DNA of 46,435 nucleotides, from NCBI GenBank assembly GCA_018667855.1, contig JABIRL010000346.1, forward strand, positions 1 to 46,435, given 5' to 3'. The stretch's first letter is position 1. The number at the start of each line of letters is the position of its first letter. A program made the translations under genes and the position numbers. Of this stretch, positions 1 to 9,345 are shown in pieces. The notes beneath the pieces are model-generated. The model saw only the letters and a list, made by a program, of their open reading frames with translations, did not search any database and was not told the origin of the DNA. The DNA comes from Rhodospirillaceae bacterium. GTDB taxonomy: Bacteria > Pseudomonadota > Alphaproteobacteria > GCA-2731375.

Positions 1-31
1 CCCCGCCCTGTTTATTTTTAGGGGTAGGGTA

Positions 32-1117
32 ATGGCAATCGATGATTGGTTTTCCGCCAGTTATGGCGAGGCGAGGTCTAAATTCCTGGCGGCGGCAAAG
101 ACGGCGGGGGCCATGGTGCAATCCTATGACCACCCCCTGAAGGGTCCCGACGGAGGCGATCTGGCCATGGATCTGGCCTATCTGGGCCCGGCCGATGCCG
201 AGCGGGTCGTGGTGGCTTCATCCGCCACCCATGGGGTTGAAGGGTTCTGCGGTTCGGGCTGTCAGATCGGGTTTCTGGAAAGCGGTCTGCACAATGAACT
301 GCCCCCTGGTCTGGCCGTCATGCATGTGCATGCCCATAATCCCCATGGCTTTGCCCATGAACGTCGCGTGACGGAAGAAAATATCGATTTGAACCGCAAT
401 TTTATCGATTTCTCGGCGCCTTTGCCCGATAACCCGGCTTATGAAGAGGTACACCCCTGGCTGGTGCCCGATGACTGGGATGGCCCGGCGCGGCAGGCCG
501 CCGATGCGGCCATCGAAACCTATATCGAGAAGAACGGTATGTTCGCCTTCCAGGCGGCCGTGAGTATCGGCCAGCACCACCACGCGGACGGTTTGTTTTT
601 TGGCGGGCAGGCGCCGTCCTGGTCCCGGCGGACAATTGAGGCCCTGGCGGGCGAGCATCTGATGCAGCGCAGCCATGTCGCCTTGATCGATTTTCATACC
701 GGTCTGGGGCCGCGGGGGCATGGCGAGCTGATTTCGGTTGATGTGCCGGGCGGGGCGGAGCATCTGCGGACGGTTGCCTGGTATGGCGACGAAGTCGCGA
801 CGCCGGCCTCGGGCGACAGTGTCTCGGCCGATGTTCAGGGTACGATCGAGGTCGGCTATCATGCCATGTTGCAAAATACCGAAAGCACAACCATTGCCAT
901 AGAATTCGGCACCTTGCCGTCGGATCAGGTGCTGCAGGCCCTGCGCGCCGATAATTGGTTGTATCTGCGCGGCGATGTGGCTTCGCCGGATGGCCAGAGC
1001 ATCAAACGGGATGTCCGTGCCGCCTTTTATGGCGAGGATAGCGCGTGGAACAAGGATGTCTGGGAGCGGGGCCTGGAAATCGCGCGGGCGACTATTCGGG
1101 GCTTGGCGGACAGTTGA
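32..1117 (+). CDS. DUF2817 / M14-like zinc hydrolase, copy 1
   Basis: This 361-aa cytoplasmic protein has the layout of DUF2817 proteins, which are related to M14 zinc carboxypeptidases. The visible metal-site residues are His67 and Glu70 in HGVEG, then His222 in DFHTGLG, with a candidate catalytic acid Glu291 in IEFGT. An NPHGFAH...DLNRNFIDF block lies at about residues 103-127. No signal peptide is seen. The ATG is preceded by a GGGGTAGGG purine run. The next gene is a paralogue that begins on this gene's stop codon, so the two are probably co-translated. Peptidase or amidase chemistry is the family expectation; the substrate is unknown. Family call is firm, function is not. Confidence 0.88.
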   Translation: MAIDDWFSASYGEARSKFLAAAKTAGAMVQSYDHPLKGPDGGDLAMDLAYLGPADAERVVVASSATHGVEGFCGSGCQIGFLESGLHNELPPGLAVMHVHAHNPHGFAHERRVTEENIDLNRNFIDFSAPLPDNPAYEEVHPWLVPDDWDGPARQAADAAIETYIEKNGMFAFQAAVSIGQHHHADGLFFGGQAPSWSRRTIEALAGEHLMQRSHVALIDFHTGLGPRGHGELISVDVPGGAEHLRTVAWYGDEVATPASGDSVSADVQGTIEVGYHAMLQNTESTTIAIEFGTLPSDQVLQALRADNWLYLRGDVASPDGQSIKRDVRAAFYGEDSAWNKDVWERGLEIARATIRGLADS

Positions 1118-2175
1118 GCAATTTCCGCCCCGACTATGCCGCCTGCCGGGAGTATTTCCTTGAACTCGCGAAGGCTTCCAAGGGCACGTTGCGGCGTGCC
1201 CATAATCCCACGCCGGGACCCGACGGTCTGGCGCTGAGTACGGATTTTCTCCGCCTCGGCCCGGAAGATGCGGAGCATGCTCTGATCATGGTCTCGGGCA
1301 CCCATGGGGCGGAGGGGTTCGCCGGTTCCGCCATTCAATGCGCCTGGCTGGCTGCCGCCCCAAAACTGCCGGACAATTTGGCCGTAGTACTGGTGCATGG
1401 ATTGAATGCCTTCGGCTTTGCCCATCTGCGCCGGGTCAATGAAAACAACGTGGACCTGAACCGCAACTTCATCGATCACGAGGACGAACATCCCCATAAC
1501 GAAGGTTATGCGAAAATCGGCGAGGCCATGGCGGCCACCGCCCTTGACGGGCCGGCACGGGAGGCGGCTGACAAGGAACTGGTCCGCCTGAAAAAGGAAA
1601 TGGGTCAATTCAACGTCATGCGCGCGATTGGCGGACAGTATGATGCGCCGGAGGGCATGTTTTATGGCGGCCGGGTACCGGTCTGGTCGAACCGCGCCCT
1701 GCGGGAATATCTTCCGGAACTGCTGCCGAACGTGAAGCTGGCGGCTTATGTGGATATCCACACGGGCCTTGGGCCATCGGGCTATGGCAGCCCCATGTGC
1801 TACCACCGCAAGGAAACGCCTGAATACGATCTGGCCCGGCAATGGTGGGGCAAGGATATGACCGCCGCCGCCGCCAAGATCAACCACGGCAAAACCGGCC
1901 ACGGCGCCATGGAGGCCCTGGCGCCCTCCCAGGTAATTTGCCTGACGCTTGAATTCGGCACCTTGGTGTTTGACGACGTCCTTGCCGCGTTGCGGGACGA
2001 ACACGCCTTTTGGTGGCACGGCGCTGGGCGTGACGGCGGGGCGGTTAAATCGGCCTTCCGCGAGGCCTTTCGCCGTGATGATCGGGATTGGGAAAACCAG
2101 GTCGTCGAACGCGGCCTGCAGATCGCCGAGTTGTCAATGCGGGGCCTTTTGGATTGGTCAATAAGCGGCGATTAG
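1114..2175 (+). CDS. DUF2817 / M14-like zinc hydrolase, copy 2
   Basis: This second DUF2817 protein has 353 aa if it starts at the TTG at 1114, which overlaps the upstream TGA as TTGA. An upstream in-frame ATG at 1045 would add 23 residues encoded inside the first gene, and these do not resemble the family. Counting from the TTG, the metal-site residues are His64 and Glu67 (HGAEG), His216 (DIHTGLG), and candidate catalytic Glu280 (LEFGT). All four match copy 1, so both copies look active. The rare start and the overlap suggest translational coupling. It is a tandem duplicate that has diverged considerably. The substrate is unknown. Confidence 0.87.
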   Translation: MSNFRPDYAACREYFLELAKASKGTLRRAHNPTPGPDGLALSTDFLRLGPEDAEHALIMVSGTHGAEGFAGSAIQCAWLAAAPKLPDNLAVVLVHGLNAFGFAHLRRVNENNVDLNRNFIDHEDEHPHNEGYAKIGEAMAATALDGPAREAADKELVRLKKEMGQFNVMRAIGGQYDAPEGMFYGGRVPVWSNRALREYLPELLPNVKLAAYVDIHTGLGPSGYGSPMCYHRKETPEYDLARQWWGKDMTAAAAKINHGKTGHGAMEALAPSQVICLTLEFGTLVFDDVLAALRDEHAFWWHGAGRDGGAVKSAFREAFRRDDRDWENQVVERGLQIAELSMRGLLDWSISGD

Positions 2176-2195
2176 TTTCATTTGTAATAATCCTG

Positions 2196-2210
2196 TTAAC
2201 GTGAAATTAG
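2196..2210 (+). promoter_or_regulatory. CtrA-like site upstream of GGDEF gene
   Basis: TTAA, seven bases, then TTAG. This is one mismatch from the alphaproteobacterial CtrA consensus TTAA-N7-TTAA and lies 72 bases before the proposed ATG of the diguanylate cyclase gene. It is a single match in a short AT-rich leader, so chance is possible. Confidence 0.3.
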
Positions 2211-2281
2211 CTTCTTATCCTCATAAATGGATAAGCCGAAAGGCAGGCACGGCGGAAGACGACAGGGAACAGAGGCCAAAC

Positions 2282-3166
2282 ATGACATCTGGAGACCACG
2301 TTGACATGGTCCAGCAGGTACCGGGTAACGAGAATTCGGAAGAGTTTGATCCCTCGGGCCATGTTATCGCCGCCAGCGAAGAGATCGTCGAATCTGTTGG
2401 ACAGATTGAGGATGTGTTGCAATCGGCCAATGTTGACGCAGCTGCCTACAGCGATGCGCTGTCCGCATTCAGCGACAAGATCCTGGCCGATGGTGGCAAG
2501 GAAGCGCAGGCCCTGATTGCGCAAATGGTACGGCAAACCCAGGAAATGCAGGAGCAGAACAATTTGCTCCGCAGTCAGTTGGCACAATCGTCCGGTAAAA
2601 TCGAAGAGTTGCGCGGTAATCTGGAAAAGGTTCAGCATGAAGCCACGACAGATGCCCTAACCGGTATCGGCAATCGCAAATTTTTCGATATCAAGTTGCG
2701 TGAGATGACCGAGAAGTCGGAACGGGAAGGCGGAGCCGTCGCCCTGTTGATGTTCGATGTGGACCATTTCAAGGCCTTCAACGACAATCATGGCCATCTG
2801 GTTGGCGATCATGTTTTGCGCCTGGTTGCCAGTACATTGAAGGATAGTGTCAAGGGCCGCGACGTCGTTGCCCGTTATGGCGGCGAGGAGTTCGCGATCA
2901 TCCTGTCCGGCGCCGATCTGAGAAATGCCTTCAAGGTTGCAGACGATATCCGCAAATCGGTGGCGCAGCGGCGGATTATCCGAAAAAGTTCAGGTGAGGT
3001 TTTCGCAAAGGTCACAATATCCGCTGGTGTGGCGCTTTACCGTCCTGGTGAAGCCTTGGACGATCTTATCGAACGTAGCGATGCGGCGCTCTACAGGGCC
3101 AAGGATGCCGGCCGTAACCAGGTACTGCCGGAAGCCGAACTGGACGCTATCGCAGTCAATCAATAA
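2282..3166 (+). CDS. Diguanylate cyclase (GGDEF)
   Basis: The protein makes c-di-GMP from two GTP. It has 294 aa from the ATG at 2282, which follows AGAGG; a GTG at 2201 would add 27 low-complexity residues. Residues 1-115 are acidic and then glutamine-rich, probably a coiled coil for dimerisation. The GGDEF domain runs from about 120 to 285 with TDALTGIGNR, FDVDHFKAFND and the active-site GGEEF at 200-204. The product-inhibition I-site (RxxD) reads K191-G-R-D194, so the key arginine is replaced by lysine and feedback may be weak. No membrane segment or sensor domain is seen. It could respond through the N-terminal coil or through expression level. Confidence 0.92.
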   Translation: MTSGDHVDMVQQVPGNENSEEFDPSGHVIAASEEIVESVGQIEDVLQSANVDAAAYSDALSAFSDKILADGGKEAQALIAQMVRQTQEMQEQNNLLRSQLAQSSGKIEELRGNLEKVQHEATTDALTGIGNRKFFDIKLREMTEKSEREGGAVALLMFDVDHFKAFNDNHGHLVGDHVLRLVASTLKDSVKGRDVVARYGGEEFAIILSGADLRNAFKVADDIRKSVAQRRIIRKSSGEVFAKVTISAGVALYRPGEALDDLIERSDAALYRAKDAGRNQVLPEAELDAIAVNQ

Positions 3167-3173
3167 GCAGCTT

Positions 3174-4016
3174 CTAGAGACTGGTGACGGTGCCCCGTAC
3201 CGTTGTGCGCAGGAAGATACGGCGCTGATCGGTAGGGTAATCCCGCGGGCCGCGATGCCAGGCACAGCGGTTCTCCCAAACCAGGGTATCGCCCAGTTGC
3301 CAGGCATGCTCCCATTGAAATTCGGGTCGCGAACCCCACTCGAAAATCTCATCAAGCAGTTCATCGCTGTCCGTCCGCGCCATGCCGACGACAGCGACCG
3401 TATGATAGGGATTGACGTAGACCGATTTGCGCCCGGTTTCGGGATGGGTCCGCACCACGGGGTGCACCACGTTGGGCACCGATTTGTCCGCCTCGTCCAG
3501 CACCTCGACACTCCAGCCGTGACGGCCGCCATAGCGGAATTCTGCCTCAAGGCCATCAATCCTATTCCGAAGCGCAGGGGGCATGGTCTCATAGGCCAGA
3601 TACATATTGGCGAATTTCGTGTTGCCGCCGCGATCGGGCAGGGCGAGGGGGTGAAGCAATGTGCATTTTGCCGGTACCGCGTCATATGCCAGGTCCGAAT
3701 GCCAGGCCAGCGCACCACGTTCCGCACCTGCCTTGTCATAGCTGCCGTCGGCATTCACGTTGGTCATATAGACGATTTCAGGATGCTCGGGGTGGCGATA
3801 GCGTTTGGTGACATGGGGCTGCAGTTCCCCGAAATTTCGAGCGAAGTCTGAAAACTGTTCTGCTTCCAAGGGCTGATCCCTGAATACTAAGACCAAATGT
3901 TCCCTGAATGCGTTCGCGACGTCATCGAATTCGGATTCTTCGAGGGGTTGGCTCGGATCCAGTCCGACAACTTCCGCACCAAGTCTATCGCTGAGTTTCC
4001 GTACCTCGACGCCCAT
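3174..4016 (-). CDS. TauD/TfdA-family 2-oxoglutarate dioxygenase
   Basis: This 280-aa Fe(II)/2-oxoglutarate dioxygenase carries the facial triad as His106 and Asp108 (WHSD) and His254 (AWHRGP), with arginines near 266-270 placed to bind 2-oxoglutarate. Length and order match the TauD/TfdA family, whose members hydroxylate taurine, aryloxyacetates, alkyl sulfates and other small acids. The substrate cannot be read from sequence. It lies tail to tail with the GGDEF gene, only 7 bases apart, and 24 bases downstream of the VWA gene on the same strand. It may be the last gene of the run that starts at the acyl-CoA dehydrogenase, but that is inference. Confidence 0.88.
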   Translation of the reverse strand: MGVEVRKLSDRLGAEVVGLDPSQPLEESEFDDVANAFREHLVLVFRDQPLEAEQFSDFARNFGELQPHVTKRYRHPEHPEIVYMTNVNADGSYDKAGAERGALAWHSDLAYDAVPAKCTLLHPLALPDRGGNTKFANMYLAYETMPPALRNRIDGLEAEFRYGGRHGWSVEVLDEADKSVPNVVHPVVRTHPETGRKSVYVNPYHTVAVVGMARTDSDELLDEIFEWGSRPEFQWEHAWQLGDTLVWENRCAWHRGPRDYPTDQRRIFLRTTVRGTVTSL

Positions 4017-4040
4017 TTGCCCATTGTCCCCTTGTGATGA

Positions 4041-5429
4041 TCAGGACCGCGCGTAGCTTTTTAGAATATCGTCGATCACCCGTTCCAGATGCATCACGGT
4101 ACTGCATGTCTTGGCCACGTGACAGAAGGGGCGATAGCGGGGCATTTCGCTGTCACCGGTGCCCCAGAAGGTTTCCGGTTCCGGGTTCAGCCAGATGACA
4201 CTGCGTGATCGGTCGTGCATGCGGCGCATGATGTCGATGCGGGGATCGGTGAAGTTGGAACGGCCATCGCCCAGAATGATTATGGTCGTATTGCGATCCA
4301 GGTCGTCCATGAAGCCCTCTTCATAATCGTCGAGGGCCTGGCCGTAGTCGGTAGAGCGGAAGCCGATGGCGTTCATGATCTCGGGGATCGCCTGTTCCAC
4401 ATCATTATTATTCAGGATGTCGCCGACGCTGATCAATCGATCGGAGAAGGCGAAGGCTTCCAGTTGCGCGATCACCTCGTGCAGGGAATAGAGGAACAGC
4501 AGCAGGAAACGGGCGGCGGCGGCAACGGATTTGGAAACGTCGCATATGACAACGATCTTGGGCCGTTCGATTTTTGTCTGTTTCCAGAACACATGAAACG
4601 GAATGCCGTCATGAGGCATGTTGTGCCGCATGGTGCGGCGGATATCCAGCTGGCCCCGCTTGGTGTGCCGGCGTTGACGGGCATAGCGGGTGGCCAGTTT
4701 CTTGGCCATGCGGCGGACGATTTTGTGCATGCGGTCGAAATCCCGGTGCTCCAGGTTCGACATCTTGGTTTCCATGAGGAACTCTTCGCGCAGGTTCTCG
4801 CCATTGGCGCGGGCGTAAAGCTCGTATTGCCGCTCCACATAGGCCCGGGTCTCGTCCAGCAGGTAACGCCGGCCCTGTTCCAGCCGGTTGGCCAGATCTG
4901 ACGCGCCAGTCTCGTCATCGTCACCCTCGCCGCTGCGCCGCAACTGGGCGATTAGCCGTTCCAGATCCCGCAGGCCCATGTCGTCCAGAATGCGCCGGGT
5001 GAAATAGCCTCGCTGGGTAAAAAACCGGATTTCGGTGGCGCCGACCCGGTTGGCTGACTGCTCCATGGCCGCCGATAGCTCGTTGCCATCGGCATCCAGG
5101 ATCATCTCGGCCAGGGGGACATTTTCCATTTGCTCGGCGAAGGCTTCATCGCCTTCGGCGCTTTCGGGCGGTTGGCTGCTTTCGCCATCCTCCCCCTCGT
5201 CATTGGTGTCAAATTCATCCCGTTGGAAAAACATCTCGAAGACATCGTCGAAACTGGCGACCTCTTCCGGTGTCTTGGCCAAGGCGACACAGAGGGCGTC
5301 CTTAAAGAACTGCCGATCGCTATAGCCCACCAACTCCACGGTTTGATGGGCATCTATGCTTTCCGCCGGCGATACACGGATATCGGCAGCGCGCAGCGCG
5401 CGGAGGAAGTTTTCAAGAGGTCGTTGCAT
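4041..5429 (-). CDS. VWA domain protein, CoxE-like (MoxR partner)
   Basis: The 462-aa protein has an N-terminal helical region, an acidic low-complexity stretch (about 72-100), a basic segment (about 235-265) and a C-terminal von Willebrand A domain. The MIDAS metal site is Asp297-x-Ser299-x-Ser301 (DVSKS), followed by GDGRSN. This matches CoxE-like proteins, which work with MoxR AAA+ ATPases in metallo-enzyme or complex maturation. Its start overlaps the MoxR gene end by 17 bases, so the two are translationally linked. No carbon monoxide dehydrogenase genes are nearby, so the client is unknown. The adjacent dioxygenase and dehydrogenase are only candidates by proximity. Confidence 0.9.
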   Translation of the reverse strand: MQRPLENFLRALRAADIRVSPAESIDAHQTVELVGYSDRQFFKDALCVALAKTPEEVASFDDVFEMFFQRDEFDTNDEGEDGESSQPPESAEGDEAFAEQMENVPLAEMILDADGNELSAAMEQSANRVGATEIRFFTQRGYFTRRILDDMGLRDLERLIAQLRRSGEGDDDETGASDLANRLEQGRRYLLDETRAYVERQYELYARANGENLREEFLMETKMSNLEHRDFDRMHKIVRRMAKKLATRYARQRRHTKRGQLDIRRTMRHNMPHDGIPFHVFWKQTKIERPKIVVICDVSKSVAAAARFLLLFLYSLHEVIAQLEAFAFSDRLISVGDILNNNDVEQAIPEIMNAIGFRSTDYGQALDDYEEGFMDDLDRNTTIIILGDGRSNFTDPRIDIMRRMHDRSRSVIWLNPEPETFWGTGDSEMPRYRPFCHVAKTCSTVMHLERVIDDILKSYARS

Positions 5430-6393
5430 TGGGTGTCACATAGCCCCGGTCGCCATACTGCCGGGCCTTGCGGGTGATCTCGGCGATTTGCGGCCGCACG
5501 GCGTGGATGTCCTGTTCGAATTTCAACAATACATTCAAGGTGTCGTGGACCAGAGCGGGCGTCAGATCATCGGCATGCAGCAAAAGCAGCACCCGGGCCC
5601 AATCCAGTGTTTCCGAAATAGAAGGCAGCTTTTTTAGGTCCTGTTCGCGGAGCATCTGTACGAAGGCAACCAGCTTGCGGCGCAGCTTTTCCTCGATGTT
5701 CGGGACCCGCGCGGCAACGATCCGTTCTTCCAACTTGGCATCGGGCAGGGGGATATAGAGATGCAGGCAGCGTCGTTTCAAGGCATCGCCCATTTCCCGC
5801 ATGTTATTGGAGGTCAGGAATACCAATGGCGGTACGGTCGAGGTGATGGTGCCGATTTCCGGGATGGTGACCTGGAAGGCCGAGAGGATTTCCAGCAGGA
5901 AGGCCTCGAACTCCTCGTCCGATTTGTCGATTTCGTCGATCAACAGGACCGCGCCGCGTTCCTGACGCAGGGCTTTCAACAATGGCCGCGGCTCAAGAAA
6001 TTCTTCCGAGAAGAACATGTCCCCGAAACCATGCAGCTTTTCCATGGCGCCTTCCAGGGTTGGCGTATCGCCCAGCACGTCACCCATCTTGTCCTTCAGG
6101 ATCTGGGTGTAGAGCAGTTGTTTGCCGTATTTCCATTCATACAGCGCCTTGGATTCATCCAGCCCCTCGTAGCATTGCATGCGGATTAGCGGCAGGCCCA
6201 GCCAGGCGGCGGAGGCCAGGGCCAGCTCGGTCTTGCCGACGCCGGCGGAGCCTTCCACCAAAATCGGCTTGGTCAGGTTTTCCGCGATGAAGATCGCCGT
6301 GGCGATTTGTTGCGAGGTGATGTAGCCCTGTTCGCCCAGACCGGCGACAATTGTGTCCACATTTTCGAATTTGGCGGCGTTTGGATCGGTCAT
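5413..6393 (-). CDS. MoxR-type AAA+ ATPase
   Basis: This 326-aa AAA+ ATPase of the MoxR group probably acts as a chaperone that remodels a protein complex with its VWA partner. Walker A is GSAGVGKT at residues 48-55 and Walker B is VLLIDEID at about 149-156. A sensor-1 FLTSNN follows, then the C-terminal lid helices. The open frame extends upstream to 6576, but those extra residues are low in order and would overlap the acyl-CoA dehydrogenase gene. The ATG at 6393 (MTDPNAAKF) is therefore chosen. It lies 53 bases downstream of that dehydrogenase on the same strand and overlaps the VWA gene by 17 bases. Confidence 0.92.
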   Translation of the reverse strand: MTDPNAAKFENVDTIVAGLGEQGYITSQQIATAIFIAENLTKPILVEGSAGVGKTELALASAAWLGLPLIRMQCYEGLDESKALYEWKYGKQLLYTQILKDKMGDVLGDTPTLEGAMEKLHGFGDMFFSEEFLEPRPLLKALRQERGAVLLIDEIDKSDEEFEAFLLEILSAFQVTIPEIGTITSTVPPLVFLTSNNMREMGDALKRRCLHLYIPLPDAKLEERIVAARVPNIEEKLRRKLVAFVQMLREQDLKKLPSISETLDWARVLLLLHADDLTPALVHDTLNVLLKFEQDIHAVRPQIAEITRKARQYGDRGYVTPNATTS

Positions 6394-6446
6394 GGGTCTC
6401 TTTTCACTGACAAGAACTAACTGACAAAAACTATTTAAACTGCTCT

Positions 6447-7574
6447 TCAAACTGCTTTCAAATGAGCCTGGCCGCGCTTTCGTGCCTGAAGGTCCCGTGC
6501 GTAGGCCGCGATGCCTTGAGACTTCACCAGATCCCGATTGGCGGTCGCCAGAGCATCCGAGACCTCTATATCCCACGTGTTGATGAATGCCTCAACCTCC
6601 CGCTCCACATATTTACCACTTTGCCGCGCTGCCGCAGCCAGGGATGACAGGGTGTCGTCGATGTCATCGCGGCCGCTATCCAGCAATTCCGCCGCCCGCC
6701 AGGCCATGGCCGACAGCGCCTCGGGCATGGCGGCCAGCTTGCCCAGGGCCAGTTCCATATCCTCGGTTACCTCTCGCCTGGCCGCTGCCTGGCACAGCAG
6801 GCGAAAGCGGTGGCGCATGGCGCCGGCCGTTTTCGCCGCCGACAGGGCATCCTCGACCCGGCGCATGGGCAAGGATATGGCGTTGAACGCATCCCCCAGG
6901 GCACCTAGTCGGTTCGCCGCCGGAATTCGGCAATTTGTCAGTTTCAGGCCGCAGTGGGGAGAGGGGCGCATGAAGTCGATTTCCACGCCGTCCGTGATCG
7001 CGACCCCGTCGGCGGCTTTCGGCACCAGGAACGAGGTGAACTGACGCCGGCCGTCGATTTCGTCAGTGATCGCCAGGACCAGGAATAAATCCGCCAGCGG
7101 GCCATTGGTCAGATAGGCCTTTTCACCGTTTAGAATGACGTCGTCGCCATCAGCTAACGCGCGGGTCGACAGTTTCTTCGGATGGGCGCCGGCGCCGGGT
7201 TCAGAGATCGCCATGCAGACCGTATGCCGGCCCGCCGCCATGCCGGGCAGGTAAAGTTTCTTCTGCGCGTCAGTGCCTTGGCCAAGAATATGCAGGCGGC
7301 CATTCAATGCCTGGGACATCCACGAAATGGCCACGCCCTGGCAGCCGCCGGCATCCGCCAGCGTTTCCAGGGTTATGGCCATGGCGCGATAATCGCCGCC
7401 CCGGCCGCCGAATTCTTCCGGCAGGGCGATGGCCATCAGGCCGGCGTCGGCCATTGCCGTCCAAAGGTCGGCGGGGAATTCGTGCTGCTGGCTCAAGCCG
7501 TCCCGCGTCGCTATATTTTTCTGCGCGAAATCCGAAATTTCCGCCCGCAAAACCTCATGATCAAACCCGGTCAT
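6447..7574 (-). CDS. Acyl-CoA dehydrogenase family protein
   Basis: This 375-aa flavoprotein has the three-part acyl-CoA dehydrogenase fold: an N-terminal helical domain, a middle beta domain (AISEPGAGAHP near 125, LNGEKAYLTNG near 150) and a C-terminal helical domain. It would oxidise an acyl-CoA at the alpha-beta bond, passing electrons through ETF. The C-terminal half is less typical than in the neighbouring divergent dehydrogenase, so the acyl substrate cannot be given. The ATG follows AGAGGAACGTC. It is divergent from the second dehydrogenase with only 56 bases between starts, which points to a shared promoter region. MoxR and VWA genes follow downstream. Confidence 0.88.
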   Translation of the reverse strand: MTGFDHEVLRAEISDFAQKNIATRDGLSQQHEFPADLWTAMADAGLMAIALPEEFGGRGGDYRAMAITLETLADAGGCQGVAISWMSQALNGRLHILGQGTDAQKKLYLPGMAAGRHTVCMAISEPGAGAHPKKLSTRALADGDDVILNGEKAYLTNGPLADLFLVLAITDEIDGRRQFTSFLVPKAADGVAITDGVEIDFMRPSPHCGLKLTNCRIPAANRLGALGDAFNAISLPMRRVEDALSAAKTAGAMRHRFRLLCQAAARREVTEDMELALGKLAAMPEALSAMAWRAAELLDSGRDDIDDTLSSLAAAARQSGKYVEREVEAFINTWDIEVSDALATANRDLVKSQGIAAYARDLQARKRGQAHLKAV

Positions 7575-7630
7575 GACGTTCCTCTCATACTTCGTCTATA
7601 CTGGCCCTAATCATACCTGGGAGAGAGCAA

Positions 7631-8836
7631 ATGTTCGAGTTTACCGACCGCAGCAAGGATTATCTGGAACGCGTGCAGGCCTTCATGGACCGCCATGTCT
7701 ATCCGGCGGAAGAAACATACGAGGCCCAAACCGCCGCGCCTGAAACCCAATGGAACGGCTTTCCCCCCATCCTGCAGGAATTAAAAGCCAAGGCCAAGGC
7801 CGAGGGCCTGTGGAACATGTTTATCCACGATGATCGGTTCGGTCCGGGCCTGTCGAATTTCGAATTCGCTCCGATCATGGAAATCCTGGGACGATCCAAC
7901 ATGGCGCCGGAGGTCTTCAATTGCGCTGCCCCGGACGTGGGGAATATGGAAGTGCTGGCCCAGTTCGGCAACGAGGCGCAGCAGGAACGTTGGCTGACGC
8001 CATTGTTGAACGGCGAGACGCGATCCGTCTTTTGCATGACCGAGCCCAATGTCGCCTCATCCGATGCCACGAATATCGAAACCTCGATCGACCGGGACGG
8101 TGATGAATATGTCATCAACGGGCGCAAATGGTGGAGCAGCGGGATCGGTCATCCGGCCTGCGAGGTCGCCATCGTCATGGGCAAGAACGATCCAAATGCC
8201 GAACGCCACAAACAGCAGTCGATGATCCTGGTGCCCGTCAACACGCCGGGGCTGGAGGTGGTGCGCATGCTGCCCGTATTCGGCTACGAACATGCCCCCC
8301 ACGGCCATGGCGAGGTGGTCTTCAAGGATGTGCGGGTGCCGGCCGGCAATATGCTGCTGGGCGAGGGCCGCGGCTTTGAAATCGCCCAAGGCAGGCTTGG
8401 CCCAGGGCGTATCCATCACTGCATGCGTCTGATCGGCAAGGCGGAGCGGGCGTTGGAGGCCATGATGCGCCGGGCCAAGGCGCGGGTGGCCTTCGGTAAA
8501 TCCCTTGCCGAGCGTGACACCGTACGCGCCGATATCGCCAATTCCCGCTGCGAGATCGACCAGGCCCGCCTGTTGGTGCTGCATGCCGCATGGAAAATGG
8601 ATCAGGAAGGCAACAAGGCCGCTCGCAAACAAATCGCCATGATCAAGGTGGTGGTGCCTCTGATGGCGGCCGGTGTCATCGATCGGGCCATCCAAATCCA
8701 TGGCGGCGGCGGCGTCTCCAATGACTTTGGCCTGGCTCATATGTATTCCGAAGCGCGTTACCTGCGCATCGGTGATGGCCCCGACGAGGTGCATCGCGAG
8801 GCGATCGCCAAGCTGGAATTGCGTTCGGTAAACTAG
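7631..8836 (+). CDS. Acyl-CoA dehydrogenase (ACAD10/11-like)
   Basis: The 401-aa protein is a full-length acyl-CoA dehydrogenase. [14 protein letters not shown] near residue 136 is the FAD/substrate loop, and the C-terminal block near 375-395 ([15 protein letters not shown]) is typical of the ACAD10/11-like group. That group acts on long or branched acyl-CoAs, but specificity is not certain here. The ATG at 7631 has a strong GGGAGAG site. It faces away from the other dehydrogenase and ends 15 bases before the convergent VOC gene. No terminator is visible in that gap. Confidence 0.92.
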   Translation: MFEFTDRSKDYLERVQAFMDRHVYPAEETYEAQTAAPETQWNGFPPILQELKAKAKAEGLWNMFIHDDRFGPGLSNFEFAPIMEILGRSNMAPEVFNCAAPDVGNMEVLAQFGNEAQQERWLTPLLNGETRSVFCMTEPNVASSDATNIETSIDRDGDEYVINGRKWWSSGIGHPACEVAIVMGKNDPNAERHKQQSMILVPVNTPGLEVVRMLPVFGYEHAPHGHGEVVFKDVRVPAGNMLLGEGRGFEIAQGRLGPGRIHHCMRLIGKAERALEAMMRRAKARVAFGKSLAERDTVRADIANSRCEIDQARLLVLHAAWKMDQEGNKAARKQIAMIKVVVPLMAAGVIDRAIQIHGGGGVSNDFGLAHMYSEARYLRIGDGPDEVHREAIAKLELRSVN

Positions 8837-8851
8837 TTCACGGCCCTTACG

Positions 8852-9310
8852 TTACGGCGCCATGTTCTTTTTTCTGAGTTCCGCCAGGGCGTCTTCGGTT
8901 TTGCTCAGATGGGAAAGCCCCATGCCTTTCAGCACGTGATCGGCCTTCGAGAACTGAATGTTCACATAGGTGGTGATCTCGACCCGGTTGCCCCAGGGAT
9001 CGAGGAAATCCATAAATCGGCCGTCCAGGAAGGTAATACCCATGTCTTCCAGGGCGCGGCGGGCCAAAATTTTGTCGTCGACGGCAATGCCAAAATGTCG
9101 GCGCTCGTCGGGGCCTTGATTGCGGCCCAGACAAAAATTAACAAACTGATCGCCGAAGTATATGAAGGCGGCGGTTTCGTTTCGGCTGTGAAGTTCAAAA
9201 TCGATGAAGCCGCCATAAAATTCCAGCGCTTGGTCGATATCGCCAACCTCAAGCGCGATATGGTTGATGCCGACGGCCCGGGCCTTTTTGCCAATATTGT
9301 TGGTTGTCAT
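8852..9310 (-). CDS. VOC-fold (glyoxalase-like) protein
   Basis: This 152-aa protein has one vicinal-oxygen-chelate domain. Candidate metal ligands are His17 (INHIAL), His72 (RRHFGIAV) and Glu111 (WGNRVEI), spaced as in glyoxalase, dioxygenase and epimerase members. A 35-residue C-terminal helical tail is outside the core. The domain would work as a homodimer. The ATG has a GGGGAGACAAGC leader. The reaction cannot be chosen between isomerase, lyase and oxygenase. It lies 35 bases downstream of the exonuclease gene on the same strand. Confidence 0.8.
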   Translation of the reverse strand: MTTNNIGKKARAVGINHIALEVGDIDQALEFYGGFIDFELHSRNETAAFIYFGDQFVNFCLGRNQGPDERRHFGIAVDDKILARRALEDMGITFLDGRFMDFLDPWGNRVEITTYVNIQFSKADHVLKGMGLSHLSKTEDALAELRKKNMAP

Positions 9311-9345
9311 GCTTGTCTCCCCAAAAGACGTGCTGCAGTCCCCGT

